A stretch of 64,000 nucleotides of DNA, taken from positions 8,433,001 through 8,497,000 of the forward strand of contig JALJCS010000029.1 in NCBI GenBank assembly GCA_023055355.1. Direction: 5' to 3'. The notes under the pieces are model-generated. The model worked only from the letters and a program-made list of their open reading frames with translations. It was not told the DNA's origin and did no database searches. Below are positions 25,101 through 36,400 of the stretch, piece after piece. The position numbers were made by a program, and so were the translations under genes. How positions within the stretch are numbered: the stretch's first letter is position 1; every line of letters begins with the position of its first letter. Source of the stretch: Agelaius tricolor. Lineage: Eukaryota; Chordata; Aves; Passeriformes; Icteridae.

Positions 25101-28100
25101 GCCATGTGCGATGGACATTTTCTCTTGGTGCAAGAGTGGATTCTGGACGCTCAGGTGCCGGCCCCAGCTCACAGAGGGTCTGGGGGCAGTGGGTCCTAGG
25201 GGCGCAGCACAGAGCCCCTTTGTCTGACAGTAATGTCCTGTGACAGCACTTGAAATCTGAGTCCTGGCGCGCATTCCTGCAGCCGGGAATCTCCCTGCCT
25301 CCCAAACCACGGCTGCCCTTGCCACTTTGACAGCAAATGGCAGCAAGAGTTCCCTGTGCTCCTTGGTGCACACATGGGGAAATGTGATGAGGCCAGGCAT
25401 CGTGCAAGCTGGTGGATTCACCAAAAGGAGCGAGGAGGTGGGAGCGTGGCGGAGCCGTGCAGCCACGATGCCATCGGGGCCAATGGTCTGCCTTTAATTT
25501 TCCTGTGCAAATACTATTTAAAGCACGATGAGAAAAGCCCTCTCACTAAGCTACGGAGAAATCTTTCTTGTCCTTTAATTCTAGATGAAGGGGATTAGTG
25601 TGAACATATTTAACCTCTGACCCATGGACAAAAGCATTATCAAATTTAGTTGCCAAGTGGCTCCCCATTTAACCAAACTAGTGCGGTATCACTGCAAGTT
25701 TTTTCCCTCCCTCCCTTGAAAGCTTTAACATCTATTGTTGCCCTGGAGCACCGGAGGGCCTTGGCTGCCTTCCTTTGCTGGCATTCAGGGTGCTGGTGAG
25801 AGCCCCATAGGGGAACACAGCATGACATGGTACTCACTGCTAGAACCCACGAAGGCTTCACAAAGCCAGCCCCCCAAAAAGAAAAGCCTTCTGTAAATGG
25901 GACTGGTATCTCCCTGGTTTCTGCATGCCCAACTCAGCACTGGCCACACACTGGCCTGTGGTGGCACAGAGGATGCTTGGCCATCTCTCCAGAGTACAGA
26001 GAGGTGTCTCTGTCCCCCTTTGCTCTGAAGCACAAGGGATCAGCTATGGCAAGCTTGAGGATGCTCGGCATTTCCATGCTGGGCTTTATAAAAGAGGGAT
26101 GAAACACGGTCTGAGAGGCGGCCGGGGTCTCCTGGTCCAGCAGAGGAATGCCGAGAGGGGCCTCCCGTCAGGAGCCGGTGTCCGTTTACAGTGCATCTCT
26201 CATAAACCCGGCGGCGGGGGCGAGGGCAGGGGGACCGGCCCTCCTGGTATGTGATTGATTATCTGGTATTTATGCCATTGAGGACTTTTCAGCGGCTCGG
26301 GGTCAGGGGGTCATCTCATGTGTCTTGCTGCAAATCCGCTTCCTTTTGTACAGTGCGGGCTGGGTGAGCAGACACACAAAAACAGCTTTTTCTTTTCCTT
26401 GGGAAAAAGGGGAGGGGGGCGGGCTGGTGTCAATGAATTTTTTTTTTCAGCCCTTCCTGAATAGTGTCCTTTTTAATTCCAAAGAACTTTTAATTAAAAG
26501 TAGCAGGAAAGTTCATCTCGACAAGGTTTAACTTACCTTAGCAGTTACTTTTGTCCCCCAGGATTCGCGTCTCCCCGCTGTACAAAAACCCCCAACAACT
26601 GGGGGCCAGGCCGCGCTCGGTGCCGCTCCACGTCTCCCCGGCTTTGCCAATGGGGCCTTTTCATCTTTTCTCTTTTTTTAATGATGGGGGTGCAGGAATA
26701 ATAAGCAGATGCTGCGAGTCCCGGCTTTGTGCCTCACGGCAGCCAGCCGCTCCAGCGGCCAGGCTCTGCCAGGCAGCCGCCTCAGCACCAAAAAGGTCAT
26801 TTTGTTGCTGGGGTGGGAAGCAGCGCTTCGTGACAGCTCCATGGGACTGGAGGATGCCAGGATGGTGCCGCCTTGAACAGGAGAGATGCATGAGTGGAAT
26901 GGATTGGCAATGGGCAGGTGGTGCTCTCTGCCAGGTGGGATGATGGCAGTGGTGATGGTGATAGTGGTCTCCATGGAAAGACCCCTTGGTCTCCTCACCA
27001 AAACTCTTTTTTGGGAGATGGAGCAGTTTCTAGCACATCAGTTAAACAACAGTTCAGAAGCAGTGGGGGAGATACTCTGGGTTTTCAGCAGAAAGTCAGA
27101 TTGTTTTTTCAGCTGATTTCAGTCCAGTTTTCAACTGGAAGAGGAAATCTGGGAAGCTGGTGCAGTGATGATGAGTATGTGTGACAGCTTCCCATCTGAT
27201 GCAGTGGCCAGAAACGCCACCATGATTTGATGGAGGTTGCCCCAGAGAAACCCTGGTTCTCAGGAAGGGCAGAGGTGTCCCAATGCCCAGCTTCCTTGGG
27301 AATAGCAAGGTTGAATCTGGCATTCTCCAGAATGGTGTGAGCTTAGGGGAAAGCAGCACAAAAGGGAGGTGTTGCACATAGATGTTCAGATACCAGATTA
27401 CTGCATTTGGCCAGATGATGTGCTTTGCCAGGAAAGGGGGCAGTTTTCCATCAGTACCTTTAGGGCTGGAACAACTGAGTGATGGTTTTTGCCAAGGATG
27501 ATCATGAGTCTGCCTGAATGGGTTTAATATGTATTGATATATTTTGATAGATATTCAGTACAATAAAAAGGCTTTGGGGTTACTACTTTGCCAGGAGGAT
27601 GTGCCTCCAGCTTCGGTCAGAAGGCTTTAGGGACTGCAAAAGGTTTCAAACAATCGTTTGGCCTGAAAAAAGTGGAAGTTGGGCTGGAGAACACAGCACA
27701 CCATAGGTGTGAAGTGTCCGCAGTGCAATCCCAGGCTAGAAGCATTAAAAGCTCAGGAACCTCCCACCTCCCCCAGCCAGGAGGTGGAAATGCAATAAAA
27801 AGGATTGGCCCTTGAAAACTCCCTCTGCCAGGCTTGCATAGCACTCAGTTTCTTCGGAAAGAGGAGGAAATGCTGCTCAGGCTCTGTCAGTGTTGGCTGG
27901 GGTGATGCTGAGCACATCCCTTCCTTCCAAGCCTGGGGACCACATTCAGGGAGTAGACCAGGGAGCAGAGGCAGCACTTTCCAGTGCTGGAAGAAGGGGT
28001 TAGGCATGCAACGCTCCAGGGTGACTTGCTCTGGGGAAGGTGTGTGTCTGGACCAGTGCTGTCCCCCCAGAGCATCCCTCACACGCCTGGAGCTGCCCAT

Positions 28101-31100
28101 ATCCCTGCACCTCCATGGTGTGCTCAGCACCCTGCCCTGCAGATGGGGACACGCTGCAGGCCCCCATGGCAGCTGATCCCACACCCTCCCAAAAGCACAT
28201 TTCCCTCTGAAGGCCCCGTTTGGGCCCACAGGCAGCGCGGAGCTTCACCCGCGCGGGTCCAGCTGCCGCCGTGATTGACGCAAAGCCAGTCTATAAATAA
28301 AGTCTTTCTCTCCTCTCATAAAGACTTTGCAGTTTAGTTTGCTTTCAAGGTCAAGATCAGACCTTTCTAAATAAACACATATCAAAGGATCATTAGCGGA
28401 GCAGCACTGTTAAATTGAGATATTAACTTCTGTCAGCCGCGCGTTTCCTTTTTGTTCTGTAACTCGCGACTGCAGCGGGTTTTTATTATTTTGGCCCTAG
28501 GCAGTAGCATCTGGCTTCTGTAGAGACTGTAAAAATTAAAAAGCAACACAAATCATTGCGAGAGAAAAGCAGTAAATTCAATGATAAGAATTTAAAATTA
28601 AGATGTTTCGGCGCTTTTATATTCTGCAAAACATGAAACGAATGAGTTGTGTGCCTGTTGCCATAAAGCCACCGCCACTAATCGTCGCCTGGCTCCTTCC
28701 CTCCCCGCACGTGCCCCCATAATCACTGTGCCTGAGCAATCGCAGGAAACACGGTGAGGGAAGGTGGTGATGATGGCAGTGGTGACAGTGATGGAGATGG
28801 AGGGTGGTGGGGAGGGCACAACCGGGCATGGGGGAGCAGTGGGCCACCAAAAGGGAGGCAAGAAGGGGATGCTCTTGTCCCACCATACTCAAACGAAGAC
28901 AGAGAGGTCAAGCTACGAGGGTGTGACTAATGAGCCAGTTCACGAGGATACGGGACCACATTGTCCCCCAGGTCCAGATGGCCCCTGGAATAAATCACCC
29001 CCAGCAGGCATGAGCTGCCCATGCCAGAGCTGCAGCTCAGGGCCTGACACGCATTGCCCAGGCTGCTGCGGGCACCAGCATCCCATACATCCTCCATGTG
29101 CATCCTGCCCTGGGCAGTGGGGAGAGCAGGAGTGTGGCTGGGTGGGAAGCAGCCCTGTGCATCACTGCAGGAGCAAAAAATGAGGCATTTCTTTGGGGGG
29201 GTTTGTTAGTCCCCTGTGCTTGCAAGGTCAGTGTTGTACAACTGCTCTGAAATGCCAGAGTTTTCCTCAGCATTTGTAGAAGGGTGAACTGGCATGGAGG
29301 CAGCAGGCAGTGCCAGAAGTTTGGCCTGGCCTCCTGTTGCAGCCAGAGTGTCCACATCCAGCCCAGGAGGAAAACCAGCAGGGGCAGGAGAGCAGGCGGC
29401 ATCGGCTGCTTTTCAAGAATTAATTTTCCATAGTCAGTTAAAGTTGGGAAGAAAGCTGTGCTATCTCTAAGTAAATAATAATAATCAAACAAATGCCCCC
29501 TTGGGAGAAGTTGCCTTCCATAAAGATGTTAATTAGCACAGAAGCCGAGCTGTGGAGTCCAGAGGCAGGCTTTGAAACTGGGATGATTTGGTGACTCTGG
29601 TACAAAATGCACACATTTCCTGTGTTTATCTTATGGGAGTTTTCCCCCCTTTCTCCAGTGAACCATGAAGGTTGTAGGGGCTGTTTGACTCAGCACAGTA
29701 ATGAATGCCATCACCTCTCAATAGCACTGGAGTGGGTGGCACCACACAACACGGGTCTGCACAACACCCCTACATCCAGGCTGGCATCTGCAGGTGTTGT
29801 GTCCCAACAGCAGCATTCAGGGAGGGCTCCTTTGCACTTGCCTGTGGGTGCACTTCAGTGCTGCCACCAAAAACACCACTTTGGGTGTTATAATCATCAT
29901 GAAAACAGAATCTGAAACTGGGTTGGTTTTTTTACCCTGCACATGCATCCACCATCATCCTGGGGCAACGTCCTGTGAGTCCTGCAGCCTCAGTGCTGGT
30001 GCTACCCAGGCTGTGTTGGTGCCTGCTTTTCAGCTCAGTGACAGCAGGATGTGCACCGTGCCCCCAGGGTCCCTGTGGCAAGCTGAGCTGGGCACCTTCA
30101 GGCTGTTCTCCAGGGCAGCTCTGCCTGAGCTTGGGTGCTGGAGCTGTGAGATGGATGCTCCAGGCAATGGGCCCCTTGCTAGCCCTTGCCTCTCCTAACC
30201 TTCCTGTAGGCAGGGCTGAAAGGGAGGGTTCTCTGCCACTCTCTGGCCCCCACTGCCCCTGGCACCTTGCTCCCCAGTGCTGCTGTTCCTGCAGCTTCCC
30301 CTGCAGCAGCAGCCAGCAGTGTTGGCTGGGAGGTAGAGACTGGTAGAGAGCCTTTGACATGATGGCAAAAATCATCAAATGTCCCTGAAATCTCATCTCA
30401 GGAGTGCTAACAGCCTTTGGGCTCCTGCTTTGCATGGCCAGGATGTGTTGGAGCCACTCACCTTTGTTGTAAGGACAGCAGCAGTGTCAGGTCACCTCTG
30501 GCACATGAACCATGTGAGACATGATGTTAAACATGAAGAGCGAAGAAGGGAACCTTGTGGAAGACCCTGAATTATCAGGACCTGAGCCGAGGGTTTGGGG
30601 GTTTTAGGGTGCATGAGGCAGCAACAGGCTCTGTCAGCATCCTTAGACGTGAGCATGCTCATGCCCGTGATAATGCTGGAGCCTTCCCAGTGTGCCCCTC
30701 CACAGCCTTTCATTCCGTGCTCCTGATTATTCCAACATTGGATGGATCTGCTAATTTTCCAAGTCTGATAACATGGGTCTGAGGGCAGGCAGGGAAAGAT
30801 GGCAGCATTATGAAGAGGACTCAGGGAGGGGCAGTTTGGTTTGCACATCTCGATGTTGATGCCACGAGCCTGAGGACTGCCAGCCCCGTGCTGCCACCCT
30901 GCTGGGGCTCAGTGGGGATGGCTTCACCAGCATCGTGGCACCACTCCCTTTGTCCCCCTGCCCTGCTGCCACAGCATCCCCGAGTCACCCCATTCCCAGC
31001 CACACAGCAGGTCTGGGCTTGGCAGTGCTGCCGGGGGCGCTGGGGGGCCAGCAGGCCAGCACACGCACGCGTGCTCTAGCACGGGGGGAAAAACTTGAAG

Positions 31101-33458
31101 TCAAATGTCTGAAAGTCAGATCCCTTTTTAGTATGAATTTGCTGTATCTCATTCTAAGCACTAATTCCAATTTAATTGCAAGTGGCCTGAAGCCTCTTCA
31201 ATAGGAGTAACAAATGGTTTGATTTTGTAAACTTCATCAGACTGCATTTTAAATGCGACACACTAGCCCGGCTCGAATGCCAATGAAGCACTGAAGTAGC
31301 TCTCTGTTTACTAATTATCCGTTTTTACTTCAAGCCACGCTGGCTGGCTTGTCTGATTAAATCGGATTTGTGGGATAGAGAACAGCTAGCAGAGTTTTCT
31401 CTATAGTAAACGAGATTGAAACTATGGCCCGCCTGGCTGCACACTGTAAATTATATTTCCTTTTAAAGGGGACGTGTCGCCTTTCTCCTGCAGTGCACCT
31501 CCCGCATCCATAAACTCCACCAGGGCCCAGTGCGAGGGGGACCCACCCCAGCCTGCCTCCCTCAGCCGTGGCCACGCCGGTTTTTAGCTGGATTCCTGCT
31601 CTGGCAGAGGCGGCGGTGGGGGCGGCGCTGCAGCATCCCTCCCTCGCTGTGGCTCGGACGGACGGGGCGCGCTGTCACACGGCGCGTCCTGCTCGTCATC
31701 ACATCCCTGGCGACGGCGCTGCTTTGGGACCAAGCTGCTGGAGAACAGGGATGTGCATCTCCGGCCTTGCAGCCATAGGGTTTTCCCTCCCTCCATCAAG
31801 CATCCCCCCACTAAAAATCAGTTTTGGGACCCCCTTGTATTTAGAAAGACCCTGCGAGATGTGGCCAGCACGCTTACCAAGAGAGCGTCTAACACCCAAA
31901 TCACTCCAGCTTCCACCTCGGAACCCTGTAGCAGTGCTAACAGCTGCCCCACTAGTGGCTTTCAGCTGCTGGCACAGCACTGTGTCTGGCAGGGACACAG
32001 AAACTGGGGATGGTGGGCAAAAGTGGCAGCTGAACGCAGCGTGCGGGGCTGTGCCTAAACCTTCCCAGTTGCTAAGACTTCAATTCTGCGAGCTTGACCT
32101 ACGCCGCCCCCTCCCTCGGTATCTATCTTTGTGCCCTGGGGCTTTTTATATTTTAATTTGCTTTTGAACGTCCTGCAAAATTAATGGCGTGCTCGGGGCC
32201 ATTGTGCTGTGTACAGTAGAGGGAAGGGCCGTCGGCGCCCGCCGAGAGCCAGCGCGTTTCCTGGGGAATGAATTGCTCGCCCGCCTTCACCCCTTTTAAT
32301 TGTTGACAGTAAAAAGCGTTTAAATGCTGCTTAATTTGTAATCATCTTCCTGCAAAAAGGGGAGAAACCATTAAAATGTCAGGGAAATGAATAAATCCGT
32401 CTCTCACTGATTTGGGGCAGCAGCATTTCTTTATCAGGGGTGATTTTTCTTCCAATGGCTGAGGGCTGGCTCGGGGCTTCTGTGGCTGGAGCCCAGGCAT
32501 GCACTCACGACAGGACACAGGGCTGAGTCCTGTGGCACCCAGTGTGGCACCCTCTCAAGAGTTTTGCCATTTTTTCCCACTTCCCATCCTTTCTCCAAAG
32601 GTGTGACATAGTTGGCATGTAGCCTAAAAAAAGCCAAACAACCTGGATGCCGGCAGTGGGACAGTACCCAGTAGAGCCGGGCGCGGTGCCTGCCACACCC
32701 CTTGGCTGCTGGAGAAAGTCACCTGCGGAGCCTCAGGGCAGGGAACGAGCCCTGCCTGAGCCCCGTGTCCCACTGCTGGGCTCAGGGCTGGGACGCGGGG
32801 CCACCTCCCACACGCTCCACCTCTGTGCCCGGCCGGTATCAGCCTTTGTGTCATGCAGATGCTCTGCTCCCAGAGCACAACTGGAAACGTGTGCCTTCAC
32901 AGGCCATGCCATACACGCTGACCTCCCAGTCTGGGGTGTTTATTTACTGATACGTTACTTGAAGAAGGAAAACAAAAAGGAGAAATTAAAACGGCCTTTG
33001 GCAGGTCTCGGGAAGCAGCACCTGGGGGATGCCCGGCTCCAGCCGCCAGCCCCGTCCCCCATGCGTGCACGAGGCAGCTCGTCCCCATCACTGCGGCTGC
33101 TGGAGTCAGCCCATTTTTTTTTTTTTTTTCAAGCGGGGGCCAATTAGTTTCACAAATGAGGGCCCTACGGTGCCAGGGAGGATTTGTTACGGCCCCGCGC
33201 GCCGGCCCGGCGGCATTGTCCTGCCCTCCGCCCCCACGGGAGCCCATTGTCCCCGGCCCCAGCGGGGGCTGCTGGCGGCAGATTTATCGGGGCCGGCGTC
33301 CCGCCGGCCGGGGCCTCCGCTCCGCAGCTGGCCGCGGCGCTGGGGGCTCAGCCCCGGGGACCTTTGACCCGTCCTGCTGTCACCGCCGGGGCCGCCGAGG
33401 GCCGCGGGGCCACATACCTCTTGGGATTTGCTGCGCGCTGCCCGTTCGGGGCTGCCTG

Positions 33459-33496
<38 letters not shown>

Positions 33497-36400
33497 TCTT
33501 GGGAGCGTTTTGTCCGCAGCTGCGTGGGGGGCACATGAGCCCACAACCCCCCGGGATAAATCCCTGCAGAGGGAGAAAGGCAGCTCCCATGCGGGGCCAC
33601 CTCTCTTGCTGCTTTTATTCCCATTTCACTGGGGATTTTTTCAGATTTCAGAGCATTTTTGGGTAGTGCAAGGCTGAGATTGAGCATCCCCCCAGGCAGC
33701 CTCTGCATCCCCAGCAGGACAGAGCTGACCACAGCATGCCACCACACCTGGGTGGGTGATGGCACAATGCCAGAGCAAGTGATGTGTGAACCAAGATGCC
33801 CTCTGGGATGCCCGTTGCCCATGGCTCCCAAGCTGGAGGTGTGGGTCTGCCCAGGAGCATCCTTCCCTGTCCCCTGCCTGCTGCCACTGACAGTGGTGCT
33901 GCCCATCATGTCCCTGCCCCGTGCTGCTGTGGTCCTGCTGGTCTCCCTGCGGTTGGTTTTGGCAGCATGGCAAGCAGCCCTCTGCCCCTGCTGTTCCTGA
34001 AGGCTGCATGGGTTTGTTGGTTACCTTGAACATCTTGTGCTGCTAATGAATTGCTAATACAATTTTCTAGCTAATTTTATTTCCATAGTCCTCACATTTT
34101 AATGTCTCCAAAAAGCGAGCATTTATTTGCTTAATCTCCCTGTGTAATACAATTTGCAGTGACTCACAGTTCTGAACAATCAGCTATGCATAAGCGAAAA
34201 CAAACTGTTTAAGGCTAGAGGTCTGAGATGTTTATGGACAGGGTACGAGCACCTGGGTTGGGGTTTTGTCCCTGTTGTGTTGCTGCAGCCAGGTTTGTAC
34301 CCAAGAGTGATGGTATGGAGCTTGGATCTGCCTTGGGGCTCAGGGCCACACACAGCACAAGGGGTGGGCACGTCCCCCTCTCACATCCTGCCTTGCTCCC
34401 CAGGGCAGCTTCTTGGGGTGCTGCTTGGGGTCCCCTTTCTCCTGGGCATCACAAAATCTGAGCTCAGCAGTTCTCAGAGGTGTGTGGGGATGCAGTGATC
34501 ACCCAACAGCTGCCTTGTGTTTGGGAGTCCCTCGGCATCACCAGGGCTCCCAGCTGCCTCCAGTGCAACAAGAGCAACTTCTCCTCTTCAGCTGTTCCCC
34601 TCACAGGGCCAGTGTCAGCAGGGCCAGGGTGGCCAGGGACTCCCAATGACACCCAAAGCCCTGCAGCTCTTGGGGTCCCTTCTGCTGCGCGAGCATCCCT
34701 GCTGCCATGTGGCAGTGGGGTGATGGGACGGGGGGTGCCAGGCAGTGCCTAAGCAGGGTCTCTCCCTCTCGCACAGGTACAGACATGGCCGTTTTCTGCC
34801 TGCTGTGCGGCAAGCGGTTCCAGACGCAGAGCGCCCTGCAGCAGCACATGGAGGTGCACGCCGGGGTGCGCAGCTACATCTGCAGCGAGTGCAACCGCAC
34901 CTTCCCCAGCCACACCGCGCTCAAGAGGCACCTGCGCTCCCACACAGGTACGGCAGGGGGACTCGGGGCTGGGGCAGCCGGCACATGCTCCTTCCCCACG
35001 CCTGAAAAAGAAATAGGGGGAAGAGAGGTGGTTTGTATTAAAAAAGGAGGAGGTGGAGGTGCCCGAAGTGGCTTGGATTTGAAAAACAAAACAGAAAAAA
35101 AACAAACTGTGTGTAATAAGTTGATCTGGTCTGAGGTGGCACGTGACCTTCTTAGGGGGTGTGCGATCATATCCGCCTCATCAGCTTACAGCGGTAGATG
35201 CACATAATCAGCTGGTGCTCGGCCCTAATGGGATTAGGGCGACCTGCGCTACGTGTAGCTGGTGCTGCCGTGGCCCCACTGGGGCAGGGCTGGGCTGCAG
35301 GATTGCCGGGCGGGAGAGCCCGGCTTGGCCGCCTTACACCGTGTCCTCAAAGCGCCCGCGCTGTGTCCTCAGCTCCTCCGACAGCATCCCTGGGCAGCTC
35401 CGTGGTCCTGGCCACATCGTCAGCACCATCATTCGGGGCCAGTCACCCCTGAAAGAGCTGGTTCTTGGGGGATGAGCAGGACCGTGCAGGATCACAGCCA
35501 GTGCCACGGATCTTCCCAGCTGCCTGGGTGAAGCCCTCCTCACCCATCCTTTGCCCACACAAGTGCAAGGCTAATGTGCCCTCCTTGACACCACTGTTGT
35601 TGCTGACAGGAACAAAATGTATCCTGAGGAGGGATGCCCCTTCTTTCTCTTGTCAGGCAGGGGCCCTGCACACGCTCTCCAAAAGGGACGAAAGGTGGCT
35701 GCTGGGGGTTGTGCGGGTGGTGTCACGGAGGGTCGCTCTGTCCAGCCCTGTCCAGCTGGCAGCTGCCAGACGCACACGTGGGCTAGGGGTCCCAGTGTGG
35801 AAATGGGAATCCTGTGTCGATGATAAGCATGTTAATGCTGAGTGCTGGAGCTATTTATAGCCAGTAATCCGGTGACCTGGGCTGCGGGTCGGGCTGCGCG
35901 TGTCCCACCCCAACCTCTGCCGTTTTAGTAGCTCCCAGCTGTGAAAAAACACTGGGATCATTGGCGCTTTAGGAGCATTTAATCGTGCCATGTGGTGTTG
36001 TCCTGCACAGCTGCAGGATGCTCCCTCTTGTCCCGGGGCCAGGGTGCTCCATGGGCTCAGGCTCCCCTGAAAAGTGGGCGGGTAGAAATGCTGGCTGCCT
36101 CTGACTGAAAAATCTGTCTTTGACTGTAGGATCAAAAGCCAAAGTGGCAGTTTGGAACTGGGCACGGGGAGGGGAAAGTCAACAACAGCCCACAGGCACC
36201 GCCTGCCTTGCCTTTGGAGGGGGGCTCTGAGCTGCATCCCGAGCATCCTCCTCCCCCCAGGTGCCCAGGCAGCAGCTGCGGGAGGGGCGAGGGGCCGCAG
36301 AGCTGGGCTGCGGCAAATGGGGAGAGAGTAAAATATCATTTTAAAGAGGAAGCGAAAGCACAGGCATGTGAGTATATAACGAGAAGGACAATTTATGCCC

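Larger units (their letters stand above)
21737..34776 (+). other. ZBTB16: ZBTB16 intron between finger 3 and finger 4 exons
   Basis: A 13 kb intron (donor GTACGT, acceptor GCACAG), the longest complete one in the window. It contains several AT-rich blocks listed separately, a 32-base T run at 33464-33495 and a GC-rich CpG-dense segment around 33.17-33.42 kb. No exon-like segment with protein similarity is found on either strand. Confidence 0.85.

Noticed and set aside
33464..33495. Poly-T as the tail of a minus-strand retroposed gene copy
   Set aside because: No retrogene or SINE body and no target-site duplication could be recognised beside it.
33187..33909. 240-codon minus-strand frame containing a poly-lysine run
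   Set aside because: The lysine run is the 32-base T tract read in reverse; the rest has no similarity to known proteins.
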